Source of the DNA: Tenacibaculum holothuriorum
GTDB taxonomy: Bacteria; Bacteroidota; Bacteroidia; Flavobacteriales; Flavobacteriaceae
NCBI RefSeq assembly: GCF_002120225.1
Contig: NZ_LAPZ01000002.1
Coordinates: forward strand, 428,957 to 492,956
DNA: 64,000 bases
Reading direction: 5' to 3'
Positions 34,120-43,059 of this stretch are shown here, one piece after another. The position numbers and the translations under genes are program-made. The notes under the pieces were generated by a model. The model made no database searches. It worked only from the letters and a program-made list of their open reading frames with translations, and was not told where the DNA came from. The first letter of the stretch is position 1, and every line of letters starts with the position of its first letter.

Positions 34120-34135
34120 AGTTCCACGTGGAACT
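34120..34135. promoter_or_regulatory. parS-like palindrome 2
   Basis: AGTTCCACGTGGAACT is a perfect 16-bp palindrome between ybeY and mnmG and matches TGTTCCACGTGGAACA at 14 of 16 positions, including the whole CACGTG core. Confidence 0.6.
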
Positions 34136-34143
34136 TTTAGTTT

Positions 34144-34557
34144 TTATTGGTTTAATAATTCTAAACATTCGTTCTCTTTAGAACGCATTATTTCTTTTTC
34201 TTCTTCGGTTTTGTCTTTGTATTTCATGTAGTGTAGTACTCCATGAATAATTACTCTATGTAATTCACTTTCGAAACTAACATTGAAGTCTTTTGCATTG
34301 TCTTCTACTCTTTCTACGGAAACAAAAATATCACCACCAACTAATTTACCTAACGTATAATCAAAACTTATAATATCAGTTAATGTGTCGTGATTTAAAA
34401 ACTCTACGTTTATTTTATGAAGGTATTCATCGTTGCAAAAAATATAGTTTAACTCTCCTAATTCAAACCCTTCTTTTTTAATGCAAGTTTGTATCCAATC
34501 AGAAGTTTTAGTTTCATTTTCTAGCTTAAAATCGCTTTCGTAATTAAATACTATCAT
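34144..34557 (-). CDS. ybeY: Endoribonuclease YbeY (rRNA maturation factor)
   Basis: A 137-residue zinc-dependent RNase involved in 16S rRNA 3'-end maturation and ribosome quality control. LTDIISFDY and GGDIFVSVERV are family strands. The metal site reads HGVLHYMKYKD: the first two histidines are kept, and the third ligand, usually His in HGxLHLxGYDH, is Asp. As I recall, Bacteroidota proteins often show this Asp variant. Its start overlaps the end of the preceding gene by 4 bp. Confidence 0.9.
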   Translation of the reverse strand: MIVFNYESDFKLENETKTSDWIQTCIKKEGFELGELNYIFCNDEYLHKINVEFLNHDTLTDIISFDYTLGKLVGGDIFVSVERVEDNAKDFNVSFESELHRVIIHGVLHYMKYKDKTEEEKEIMRSKENECLELLNQ

Positions 34558-35972
34558 TTTAACTTATTTGTCATTATTGTAAAAGCTTTTAAGGTACGAG
34601 AGTAACCTATATATCTAAAACTATCTTTTAAAAAACAACTTGATTCTTTTTTTAGATCTGAAATATCTTCTAATTTATCAATATATTTTTCTTTGTTTAT
34701 TTCTTTATAAATAGTTTCTTCATTAGTGTCTAGTAAATCGTTGTTTTGGTTTATAACTAGTTCAAAATATCTTTTTTCTTTTTTTATTAAGTAGCTTTTA
34801 AAATGAAAATCATTTGGTTGAACTGGACCAAAACCTCCAGGAGTACTAAAGTTAACTTGTCGCATCATCATTTGATGTTGCATCATCATAAATTGTTGAT
34901 GATGCCACCACCAATTATAATTATAAGAGTAATTTGCATCTACATAATCTACTCTTACTTTTATATTATTATTTGTCGTAGCATTAGCTGTAATAGTTGT
35001 TTTATGTTTGTTTTTTCCAGCTTGTTTTAAAAAATCTTTAAATCCTTCAAAGTTGTCATTTCCTTGAATTTTTGATATTAATGAAGCGTCAAGATTAATA
35101 TCTTTACTGTTATTACTCTTTAAGTCATATATCTTTATAATTCCATTTTTCTTATTATTTCCAAATAAGTAAAGTTTTTTGTTTTTGTAAAAAGATGTAA
35201 GCTTTTTTAAATTTTCTTTAGTGTATATGTAATGTTTTTCAATACTACTAAGTTGATTGTTTTCTTTAGAATCTAAGTTAAAAGAGAAAAGTTTAGTGTA
35301 ATTTTTCTTGTAATCATCTTTCGTGAAAATTAGTTTATTATCTTCAAAATATACACGTAAACTAGCTACTGAACCATTGGCTATAAATTCATCATTTTTT
35401 ATAGGATTGATTCCTTCGTTTTTAAAGAAATCTTCATATGGACTATATTTCTTTAATTCAAAAGAATAATCTTCTTTTTTATCATCTCCATCGTACTTAT
35501 TAATTGATATTTTATCATCTTCTTTATAAAGTAAAATAGAATTGTTTTTATTTCTTATAACAGCAGAAAAATCTTCATGATTAGTAGGAGTACTCTCTGT
35601 TATTTTTTTAGTAACAAGATCGATGTTAACTCTCTTTAAAAAATCTTTCTTTTTTTCTTTATATGAAAGAAGAAGAGTTAATATGTTATTCTTTTTATGA
35701 AAAGAAATAATGTTTAATTCTTCATTATTTTCAAATGGATTGATTTCAGTAATTTCTTTTCCATTAAACAAAAAAGGATGAATTGTATACATCTTATTTT
35801 GTTTGTTTTTAGAAAAGATTAAATGAAATGATTCGTTGTCATTTAAATCACCAGAAAAAGTTTTTTCTGTCTTAAAATGCTTAGGAAGTTTAATTAAGTT
35901 GTTAGTGATATTATTAGCAAAACTAGTTGCAATAAATAGTAATACGAATGAAAAATTAATAAATAACTTCAT
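34554..35972 (-). CDS. Secreted protein of unknown function with a Trp/His/Met-rich segment
   Basis: A 472-residue protein with a signal peptide (hydrophobic 5-18, cleavage near SFAN). The body consists of short beta-strand-like repeats with many Lys, Asn and Asp (such as KLYLFGNNKKNGIIKIYDLK), compatible with a beta-propeller-like fold, though this is a guess. Residues 350-371 are exceptional: YNYNWWWHHQQFMMMQHQMM and continuing, with three Trp, three His and six Met, as in copper-binding Met/His motifs. It lies between the DUF4175 gene (32 bp upstream) and ybeY (4-bp overlap), so it belongs to that operon. No family recognised. Confidence 0.6.
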   Translation of the reverse strand: MKLFINFSFVLLFIATSFANNITNNLIKLPKHFKTEKTFSGDLNDNESFHLIFSKNKQNKMYTIHPFLFNGKEITEINPFENNEELNIISFHKKNNILTLLLSYKEKKKDFLKRVNIDLVTKKITESTPTNHEDFSAVIRNKNNSILLYKEDDKISINKYDGDDKKEDYSFELKKYSPYEDFFKNEGINPIKNDEFIANGSVASLRVYFEDNKLIFTKDDYKKNYTKLFSFNLDSKENNQLSSIEKHYIYTKENLKKLTSFYKNKKLYLFGNNKKNGIIKIYDLKSNNSKDINLDASLISKIQGNDNFEGFKDFLKQAGKNKHKTTITANATTNNNIKVRVDYVDANYSYNYNWWWHHQQFMMMQHQMMMRQVNFSTPGGFGPVQPNDFHFKSYLIKKEKRYFELVINQNNDLLDTNEETIYKEINKEKYIDKLEDISDLKKESSCFLKDSFRYIGYSRTLKAFTIMTNKLK

Positions 35973-36004
35973 TTAGGTAATTTGAAAATGTTTAAGTAAT
36001 TAAA

Positions 36005-39000
36005 TTATTGGCTTTTAGAAGTATTAAAATACTCTTGAACCTTCTTTTTATAATTTTGGCGCAAAGGTAGTGATTGTCTGTTTAATATCTCTGTTTGCTG
36101 ATAAAACAACTTTTTAAACTGTAATTGCTTAGGGTTTTCTTTTTGATATTCTTTTAAATTGGTGTTTGCTTTACGCTTTTTATCTTTGTTTTGTTCGAAA
36201 GTAGCTTTTTCTAGTTTAAGTAACTCGTAGTTTAATTGCTGCATTCTGTTAATGGTTTCTCTATTAAAACCTTTTTCTAAGATTTCGTTTTCTAAATCTT
36301 CCATTCGTTTTAATGCTTTTTTACCATCTCCGCTTTTGGTTCCTCCTTGCTTTAAAGCGTCTTCTAATTGCTGTTTTAATTCTGATTGTTGTTTGAAGAT
36401 TTCAAACAATTCACCATTCATTTGTTCTTCACCATTACTACCTTTTTTTCCGTTTTTTCCTTTCTCTCCATCTTTTTTGTTTCCTTGCTGCTGTTTTCCG
36501 TTATTACCCTGTTGTTGTTTTAATCCTTGTTGCATTTTCTTTAAAAGCTCACTTTGTTTCTGAATAATGTCAGGTAAACTAAAAGATTCTCCTTTCCCCT
36601 TACCTTTTCCGCTACCAGGTTTAGGGTTTTGCATAGCATCGAGCGTATTACTTAGCATATGAGCAAGAGTGTTTACCGCTGTTAAAACGTATTGCTGGTT
36701 TTTAGTTCCATTTCTAAATTTATTATCTGCAAAATTCTCTAGAGATTGATCGATGTTATAATGAGCATTACCTAAATGTTCTTGTATTTTAGAAGATATT
36801 TTAGGGACTTTTGTTGAGATAACGAATAAACTATCGTCTATATGTTCAAAATATGTTTTTAGCTGATATTGTTTTTTTAAATTACTACCAAAATCAGGAT
36901 GAGAAGCATCTGAGCTTTCGAAACGATTCATTAATTTTTCTTGATCGAAAGAATAGGTGATTAAGTTTTTAACTATTTGACGTAATCCTTCAATGTTTTC
37001 TTGTTCCATATTAGCACTCATCATTTGCATTGAGTTCTTCATTTTCTGACTCATTTCTTGCATTTTTTGAGCTGCTTTCTTTTGGTTTTTCTTTGCTGCC
37101 GATTGTTGTTGGTTACCTAAATTTTCTTCAGCTTTATTTAATTCTTTTTGAGTTTCTTTTTTTGAGTTTTCCATAGAAGGTAATTCCATGGGAGTTTTTA
37201 AATTCTCATTGTCTTTTTTAAGACTTTCAAGATCTTTCTTGGTTTTATTAAACTCTTTATTAATATTTTTTTGCTCTTCTTTACTGCTGTTTTTCTCTGC
37301 AAGTTTTTGTTGTTTCTCTGCAAGTTTTTTTAAGTTTTCTGAAATTTGAGTTGCTTTTTGTTCAACATAAAATCGTTTGGTCATTTCTAAAATTCGCTCT
37401 AAACTTTGTTCTTTTTGTTTGTTTTGTTGCGCAAGTTCTTTTGCTTTTTTTAGTAAATCTTCTTTATTAAGTTTTTCAGCTAATTTGTTTAGCTCTTCTA
37501 ATAATTTTTGCTGCTTTTCAAGTTTTTTAAGTTCTTCTAAACGCTTTTTTAACTCATCTTTTTGTTCTTGTAATTCTTTAGTTGCTTCTTTTTTCTCAGT
37601 TAAATTCTCTTTTAATTTATCTGTTTGCCTATGCATCATTTGCTCGTATTGCTTCTGACGCTTAATTAAATTCTGAATTTTTTTCTGATCATTCCAATTC
37701 ACATTCTTTTTGTTTTGAATATCGAATTGAAATTTTTCTAATACCTTTTTATTTTGCTGTTGTTTTTCTATAGAATTTTCTAAGTTTTCTATATAATCCT
37801 TTTGTTCGTTCAGTAGCTCCTCCTCTACTTCTTGTTCCGTTTTTTTACGATATGAGAATTTTTTACTCTCCGCTTTTTTGTTTCCATTTACACGATCATT
37901 ATCAAAAACTCTAAAAAACAACTCGTAGTTAGTTCCTTTCTCCAGTTCAATTCCGTCAGGAAATTGATAAAAAAACGTTTGAATATTTTCCTTATTAATT
38001 CCTAATACATGTGTTTTTTGAAGTTCAGGAGTGTTTTGATCGTAATACACCAACTCTAACTTTTGAAAACCATAATCGTCGGATATTTGACCAGCAAATT
38101 GTACAGGACCTCTGCTAATACTATCAATATTTGATTTCACCGAAATCGACGGATTTTCATCTTTAATTACATCTATTGAAAATTGAAGATTCTCATAATC
38201 TTTCAATGATTTGTTAGAAGTAGAAATGGTATACGAAGTAGGATTTTGAATTCTCTTAGAATATGAAAACTGATTGTTGTTTTCTTGTTTAAAAATTTCC
38301 TTTTTTTGATTTGAGTTGAAATTAACGCTATCAGTATCAGTTGTTTTTATGGTCCATTTTATCAATGTTCCTTGTGGAACAATTGTGTTTCCAGAGCTTT
38401 TTAGTACTTCGTTTTTTCTTCTAGTATAAACAGGATATTGCAAAAACATTTCAATATTTTTAATTGAAGGTGTTTTTATAACGTTAATTTGATAGCTTGG
38501 TGAAGCTACCTTATTAGCGATTGTAGAAAAAGTAATAGGCTTTCTAACGTCGTTAAAAGTGTAAGAAAATAATCCTCTACCCTCATTTTGCATATAATAC
38601 TCTTGATCATCAAAAAGTATTTTAGCTTCTTCAGGAATTACTTCTCCTTTAGCTTCAATATAAATTGTGATTGAATTTCCTAAAATAACATCAAGTTTAT
38701 CGTTAGTTATTAATAATGAAAATGGAGCTGGAGGTGTATAAGCAGTTTTATGATTTACAATACGCTCTAAGCTATTAGAAAGTTTAGATTGAACTCCAGT
38801 GAAAAGACTAATTCCCCAAACTAATAACGGAATTAAAGTATATTTTAAATATTTCTTATTTACGTTAAAATCGATAGCTTTCTTAAAAGGTATTGGTTGT
38901 AATTCTTTGGATTTTTGTTCGATACTAGCTAATAATAAATCAGATTGTTCGCTACTGTTTTTAAGTTGTAAAATATTAGTAAGCTTATCTTTTACTTCTG

Positions 39001-39304
39001 GAAAATGATTTCCGATAATCTTAGAAGCCTCTTCTTTAGAAATTCCTTTTTGGAGTCCAAATAATTGAAATAATGGAAAACATATAAAGCGGAAAAGCAG
39101 CAATAGTTCAACTAGAATAAAAATCCAGAATAGTAATGTTCTATAGTTAGGTGTTAACCATAAAAAATGTTCAATAAATAAGGTTATAAACAAGTATAAT
39201 ATACCTAGACTTATAAAAAGAATGCTTCCTTTTATAAGCTTATTTAGGTAATATTTTTTTGTGAAACCTAGTAGCTTATTTTCTATGGTAGTAAAAATGC
39301 TCAT
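36005..39304 (-). CDS. DUF4175 family membrane protein with long coiled coils
   Basis: A 1099-residue protein. Two hydrophobic helices near the start (about 24-44 and 56-76) and a third (about 155-170) anchor it. A beta-rich, Ig-like section follows (about 190-490). Then comes a long charged coiled coil rich in Lys, Glu and Gln (about 500-740), a helical block (about 770-900) and a low-complexity Gly/Lys/Gln segment (about 905-985). This plan is the DUF4175 family of Bacteroidota, whose function is unknown. It heads the operon with the secreted protein, ybeY and mnmG. The opposite strand holds several Phe/Ser/Cys-rich open frames that are only its shadow. Confidence 0.85.
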   Translation of the reverse strand: MSIFTTIENKLLGFTKKYYLNKLIKGSILFISLGILYLFITLFIEHFLWLTPNYRTLLFWIFILVELLLLFRFICFPLFQLFGLQKGISKEEASKIIGNHFPEVKDKLTNILQLKNSSEQSDLLLASIEQKSKELQPIPFKKAIDFNVNKKYLKYTLIPLLVWGISLFTGVQSKLSNSLERIVNHKTAYTPPAPFSLLITNDKLDVILGNSITIYIEAKGEVIPEEAKILFDDQEYYMQNEGRGLFSYTFNDVRKPITFSTIANKVASPSYQINVIKTPSIKNIEMFLQYPVYTRRKNEVLKSSGNTIVPQGTLIKWTIKTTDTDSVNFNSNQKKEIFKQENNNQFSYSKRIQNPTSYTISTSNKSLKDYENLQFSIDVIKDENPSISVKSNIDSISRGPVQFAGQISDDYGFQKLELVYYDQNTPELQKTHVLGINKENIQTFFYQFPDGIELEKGTNYELFFRVFDNDRVNGNKKAESKKFSYRKKTEQEVEEELLNEQKDYIENLENSIEKQQQNKKVLEKFQFDIQNKKNVNWNDQKKIQNLIKRQKQYEQMMHRQTDKLKENLTEKKEATKELQEQKDELKKRLEELKKLEKQQKLLEELNKLAEKLNKEDLLKKAKELAQQNKQKEQSLERILEMTKRFYVEQKATQISENLKKLAEKQQKLAEKNSSKEEQKNINKEFNKTKKDLESLKKDNENLKTPMELPSMENSKKETQKELNKAEENLGNQQQSAAKKNQKKAAQKMQEMSQKMKNSMQMMSANMEQENIEGLRQIVKNLITYSFDQEKLMNRFESSDASHPDFGSNLKKQYQLKTYFEHIDDSLFVISTKVPKISSKIQEHLGNAHYNIDQSLENFADNKFRNGTKNQQYVLTAVNTLAHMLSNTLDAMQNPKPGSGKGKGKGESFSLPDIIQKQSELLKKMQQGLKQQQGNNGKQQQGNKKDGEKGKNGKKGSNGEEQMNGELFEIFKQQSELKQQLEDALKQGGTKSGDGKKALKRMEDLENEILEKGFNRETINRMQQLNYELLKLEKATFEQNKDKKRKANTNLKEYQKENPKQLQFKKLFYQQTEILNRQSLPLRQNYKKKVQEYFNTSKSQ
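38366..38381. promoter_or_regulatory. parS-like palindrome 3 (inside the DUF4175 gene)
   Basis: TGTTCCTTGTGGAACA matches TGTTCCACGTGGAACA at 14 of 16 positions; both mismatches lie in the centre. ParB sites are commonly found inside genes, but this copy could be chance. Confidence 0.35.
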
Positions 39305-39412
39305 TATTCTTTTAGTTAAAAACAGATATATATGCCTTGAAAAATCAATAAATAAAGCATAAAATTAATGCTATGATAAAAGTACTATTTTTAAAAGAAA
39401 CTTTTTTGTTAA

Positions 39413-39420
39413 TACTTTTG
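39413..39420 (+). promoter_or_regulatory. Promoter -7 element of the outer-membrane protein gene
   Basis: TACTTTTG matches TAnnTTTG, 46 bp before the ATG at 39467. No TTG at the usual -33 distance. Confidence 0.45.
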
Positions 39421-39466
39421 TAAGGAATCTTAAAAAAAAGCTACAAAATAGTTTAAAATAAAAAAC

Positions 39467-40288
39467 ATGAAGAAACTCAGTTTATTACTAGTATTTGTTG
39501 CTGTATCGGTATCAGCACAAAGTCCATGGACAAAAAAGAAAAATGAAGGATATGTTCAATTGTCTTTTACTACAATTTCTAACTATGATAAAGTTTACGG
39601 TAACCCAGATTATACTACAAATCGTAAAGTAACCGATAATACACTTCAATTATACGGAGAATTTGGTTTAACTGATAAAACTACTTTAATAGCCTCTGTA
39701 CCTTTAAAAATGATAAAAACAGGAGACTTAGTACAACCAACAGCATTAATTACTGAAGATTCTAAAACTTCTTTAGGGAACATTCAATTAGGAGTTAAAC
39801 ACAACTTTTACAATAAAAAATGGTTATTAACAGGGCAATTAACTGTTGAAGCAAATACAGGAACTTATGATGCAACTTCAGGTTTAAGAACTGGTTACGA
39901 TGCATGGACTTTTACTCCTTTATTTGTTGCTGGTAGAGGTTTTGATAAATGGTATATACAAGCATCGACAGGTTTTGATATTAGAACAAATGATTATAGT
40001 AGTACATACAAATTAGGAGGAGAAGTTGGTTATAAAGCTGTTGATTGGTTATGGGTAGCAGGTTTCTTAGACGGAGTAGCATCGTTAAAGAACGGAAATG
40101 TAAATAATGGAACAAGTCAATTAACTGCCTTGTATGTAAACGATCAAAGTTATGCGGCTTTCGGATTAAAATTAATTGGAGAAATAAGCAACGATTTTGG
40201 GGTTAATTTAGGTTTTGCAGGAGCATTTGCAGGAAGAAATGTTGCTAAAAAACCAGCATTAAGCTTCGGGTTATACCACAAATTTTAA
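39467..40288 (+). CDS. Outer-membrane beta-barrel protein
   Basis: A 273-residue exported protein: signal peptide MKKLSLLLVFVAVSVSAQ, then alternating amphipathic strands with tight turns (GYVQLSFTTISNY, NTLQLYGEFGLTDKTTLIAS, ALSFGLYHKF). The terminal Phe is the usual signal for insertion into the outer membrane. The pattern resembles the transporter-like barrels related to phenol-degradation MetA proteins, but the substrate cannot be told. Single-gene unit with its own promoter and terminator. Confidence 0.75.
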   Translation: MKKLSLLLVFVAVSVSAQSPWTKKKNEGYVQLSFTTISNYDKVYGNPDYTTNRKVTDNTLQLYGEFGLTDKTTLIASVPLKMIKTGDLVQPTALITEDSKTSLGNIQLGVKHNFYNKKWLLTGQLTVEANTGTYDATSGLRTGYDAWTFTPLFVAGRGFDKWYIQASTGFDIRTNDYSSTYKLGGEVGYKAVDWLWVAGFLDGVASLKNGNVNNGTSQLTALYVNDQSYAAFGLKLIGEISNDFGVNLGFAGAFAGRNVAKKPALSFGLYHKF

Positions 40289-40312
40289 AGAAGTACACAT
40301 TACATAAATTCG

Positions 40313-40346
40313 AAAAGAGAAACCTAATAATAGATTTCTCTTTTTT
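40313..40346 (+). terminator. Terminator after the outer-membrane protein gene
   Basis: Stem AAAAGAGAAA (40313-40322) with TTTCTCTTTT (40335-40344), 12-nt loop, followed by T's. The gltX promoter comes next. Confidence 0.65.
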
Positions 40347-40380
40347 CTTTATTCTCTTTTCTTTTCTCTAAACATAGAAG

Positions 40381-40388
40381 TATCTTTG
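40381..40388 (+). promoter_or_regulatory. Promoter -7 element of gltX
   Basis: TATCTTTG, perfect TAnnTTTG, 20 bp before the gltX ATG. The same octamer precedes tatA, mfd, the HU/SPOR gene and the thioesterase gene in this window. Confidence 0.6.
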
Positions 40389-40408
40389 CGCTTTCAAATT
40401 GATAAAAA

Positions 40409-41932
40409 ATGACTGAAAACGTAAGAGTACGCTTCGCTCCTAGCCCAACAGGCCCTTTACATATGGGAGGAGTTAGAACCGCTTTATTCAACTATTTATT
40501 TGCTAAAAAATATAACGGAACATTTGTATTACGTATCGAAGACACCGATCAAACTCGTTACGTAGCCAATGCCGAACAATACATTATAGATTCATTAGAA
40601 TGGTGTAATATTCCTTTTGATGAAGGTCCTGGTAAGAACGAAAAATTTGGTCCTTACCGTCAGTCAGAACGAAAAGAATTATATAAAAAATATGCAGATC
40701 AGTTACTAGAAACAGGTTGGGCATATTATGCTTTTGATACTGCTGAAGAATTAGATGAACATAGAAAAGAGCATGAAGCTAACAGTAAAAACTTTATTTA
40801 CAATTGGCATAATCGTGAAAAAGGCAAATTAGTAAACTCTTTAGTATTATCTAAAGAAGAAGTTGAAGCTAAAATTAATGCTGGAGAAAAGTTTGTAGTG
40901 CGTTTTAAAAGTCCTCAAGATGAAATTTTAACAATGCAAGATGAAATTAGAGGAGAAATTAAGATAGACACAAATATTCTAGACGATAAAATTTTATTTA
41001 AATCAGATGGAATGCCAACATATCACTTAGCCAATATTGTTGATGACCATTTAATGCAAATATCTCACGTTATTCGTGGTGAAGAATGGTTACCATCTAT
41101 GGCTTTACACGTATTATTATACAGAGCTTTTGGTTGGGATGCTCCTAAATTTGCACATTTACCATTAATTTTAAAACCAGTAGGAAAAGGAAAATTAAGC
41201 AAGCGTGATGGTGATAAATTAGGTTTCCCAGTTTTTCCTTTAGAATATACCAATGAGCAAACTGGTGATGTTTCACGTGGATACAAGGAAGACGGTTATT
41301 TTGCAGATGCTTTTGTAAATATGCTAGCTTTATTAGGATGGAATCCTGGTACAGAACAAGAAATTTTTAGCTTAGAAGAATTAGTGAAAACTTTTGATTT
41401 AGCTAGAGTTAGCAAGTCTGGAGCTAAGTTTAGTCCAGATAAAACAAAATGGTTTAATCAGCAGTATTTACAAGAGAAATCTAATAAAGAGTTAGTACAA
41501 TTATTTCTTCCTATTTTACAAGTAAAAGGATTCGATAAAGACGAAAACTTTGTAGAAAAAGTAGTTTCATTAATTAAAGAAAGAGCAACGTTTGTAAACG
41601 ATTTTTGGGATTTATCTAATTTCTTTTTTGAAAATCCAACAGAATACGACGCTAAAGCTGCTAAAAAGCAATGGAAAGAAGCTACACCAGCTTTAATGAC
41701 TGAGTTAAGCGAAGTAATTTCTACTATAGAAGACTTTAGCTCACAAAATGTTGAAACTATCGTTAAAGAGTGGATTACAGCGAAAGAAGTAGGTTTTGGT
41801 AAAGTAATGCAACCGTTACGATTAAGTTTGGTTGGTGCTTTAAAAGGTCCTCACCTATTCGATATTATTGAAATGATTGGTAAAGAAGCCACAATTCAAC
41901 GATTGAAAAACGCAGTAAACAAACTATCATAA
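40409..41932 (+). CDS. gltX: Glutamate--tRNA ligase
   Basis: A 507-residue class I aminoacyl-tRNA synthetase that charges tRNA-Glu. RFAPSPTGPLHMGGVRTALF (7-26) carries the HIGH-type motif (LHMGG). RIEDTDQTR and the KMSKS-type loop GKLSKRDGD (about 257-265) are present. The C-terminal half is the helical anticodon-binding domain. No gatCAB or second gltX is seen here, so tRNA-Gln specificity cannot be judged. Confidence 0.97.
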   Translation: MTENVRVRFAPSPTGPLHMGGVRTALFNYLFAKKYNGTFVLRIEDTDQTRYVANAEQYIIDSLEWCNIPFDEGPGKNEKFGPYRQSERKELYKKYADQLLETGWAYYAFDTAEELDEHRKEHEANSKNFIYNWHNREKGKLVNSLVLSKEEVEAKINAGEKFVVRFKSPQDEILTMQDEIRGEIKIDTNILDDKILFKSDGMPTYHLANIVDDHLMQISHVIRGEEWLPSMALHVLLYRAFGWDAPKFAHLPLILKPVGKGKLSKRDGDKLGFPVFPLEYTNEQTGDVSRGYKEDGYFADAFVNMLALLGWNPGTEQEIFSLEELVKTFDLARVSKSGAKFSPDKTKWFNQQYLQEKSNKELVQLFLPILQVKGFDKDENFVEKVVSLIKERATFVNDFWDLSNFFFENPTEYDAKAAKKQWKEATPALMTELSEVISTIEDFSSQNVETIVKEWITAKEVGFGKVMQPLRLSLVGALKGPHLFDIIEMIGKEATIQRLKNAVNKLS

Positions 41933-41933
41933 A

Positions 41934-41963
41934 TAAAAAAAGGAGCTTTTAAAGCTCCTTTTT
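41934..41963. terminator. Bidirectional terminator between gltX and the converging barrel gene
   Basis: Stem AAAAAGGAGCTT with AAGCTCCTTTTT around a TTAA loop, with A's and T's on both sides; it lies between the two stop codons. Confidence 0.85.
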
Positions 41964-41980
41964 TATTGTTCTATATTTTC

Positions 41981-42574
41981 TTAGAAACAGAATCCTCCAG
42001 AAGAAGACCTTTTTCCTGCATGGTTTCCACCTACAAAAACATTGTTCCAGTTTAATCTGAAAACAATACCTAAAGTTCCTTGAATGTGAGAACGCATACT
42101 TTCAAAACTTTCTAAAGAATGCTTGTAATATAATTGTGGATTAATACCAATAGCATCGGTAATCCAGTAAATTCCTCCTGCTCCAATGTTAAACGTTGGT
42201 GTCATTTTTCTGTCAGAATCTACAATACTTCCTCCTACAAAAACATACGGACTAAAACGTTCTAAAATAGCATCGAAGTTGTAACGAACCGATCCGTCCA
42301 TAGAAAAATACTTAGCATCGTTACTAATAAAACCAACATCAATTGTGTTAAATGAAATAGCTCCATCAATAGAAAAACGCTCTCCAATAGGCATGGTAAG
42401 GTTTACACGTGGAACCTGAAATTGATGAGTATCACCAATAAAAGCGGCATCATTTTTACCAAATTTTGTAATTCCAACTCCAACTCCTATTTGCCAGGAG
42501 TCATTCAAATTTTGCGATACTACGCTGGTAGTAACACAACATATAAAAGTTAGTAGTAAAACTTTTTTTAACAT
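41981..42574 (-). CDS. Small outer-membrane beta-barrel protein
   Basis: A 197-residue exported protein (signal peptide MLKKVLLLTFICCVTTSVVS). The mature protein shows eight or so amphipathic strands (WQIGVGVGITKFG, RFSIDGAISFNTIDVGF, FSPYVFVGGSIVDS, HIQGTLGIVFRLNWNNVFVG), a plan like OmpA/OmpX-type barrels common in Flavobacteria. It ends in SSSGGFCF; a free Cys next to the final Phe is unusual. Function unknown. Confidence 0.7.
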   Translation of the reverse strand: MLKKVLLLTFICCVTTSVVSQNLNDSWQIGVGVGITKFGKNDAAFIGDTHQFQVPRVNLTMPIGERFSIDGAISFNTIDVGFISNDAKYFSMDGSVRYNFDAILERFSPYVFVGGSIVDSDRKMTPTFNIGAGGIYWITDAIGINPQLYYKHSLESFESMRSHIQGTLGIVFRLNWNNVFVGGNHAGKRSSSGGFCF

Positions 42575-42624
42575 TTTTAAGGGTTTTATAGTAGTATAAC
42601 TGTTTTTATTAGGGTTTAGTATAC

Positions 42625-43059
42625 TTAAATTGCATTCACGTTTTTAATAGCAGTTGTAAAATCATCTAAATCATTATCGTTCATTACTAAATGAATAGCT
42701 TCATCGCAAACCTTTTCTACATTGTCTAAAGGAAATTGTAAAGCCACTGCTATTTTGCGCATCAAAGATACTTCATTTTTATCTACATCACCATCGGCAA
42801 AAATCATTTTTGTTAATCTGTACAAACGCTCAATACGCTCATCGTAGCTTACAGGTGAGTTTACTGGATATTTTTCTGGCGATTTTAAAATGTTTTCATA
42901 CTCACTTTCTGAAATATGTAATTTTTTAGCAGCTCTATCTAATAATTTTTGTTCACCCTCAGTAATTACGTTATCGGTTTTAGCAATTTTTACAATGCTT
43001 GCAAAATGACCAATTTCTTGTTTGTGTTTTCCGCTTGAATATAAATCTGAAATAGACAT
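42625..43059 (-). CDS. TerB-like helical protein
   Basis: A 144-residue all-helical protein with two acidic segments characteristic of TerB/DjlA-like folds: FASIVKIAKTDNVITEGEQK (about 19-38) and KMIFADGDVDKNEVSLMRKIA (about 89-109). Related domains bind metal ions through these acidic residues; some members are linked to tellurite resistance or chaperone function. No other ter genes are present. It is divergent from the two-gene cassette at 43580, 520 bp away. Confidence 0.7.
   Translation of the reverse strand: MSISDLYSSGKHKQEIGHFASIVKIAKTDNVITEGEQKLLDRAAKKLHISESEYENILKSPEKYPVNSPVSYDERIERLYRLTKMIFADGDVDKNEVSLMRKIAVALQFPLDNVEKVCDEAIHLVMNDNDLDDFTTAIKNVNAI

Noticed and set aside
36252..37658. 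Plus-strand frames rich in Phe, Ser and Cys
   Set aside because: They mirror the Lys/Glu/Gln-rich coiled coil of the DUF4175 protein and are typical complement artefacts.
41269..41285. parS-like TGTTTCACGTGG inside gltX
   Set aside because: Only one half matches; the other arm diverges.
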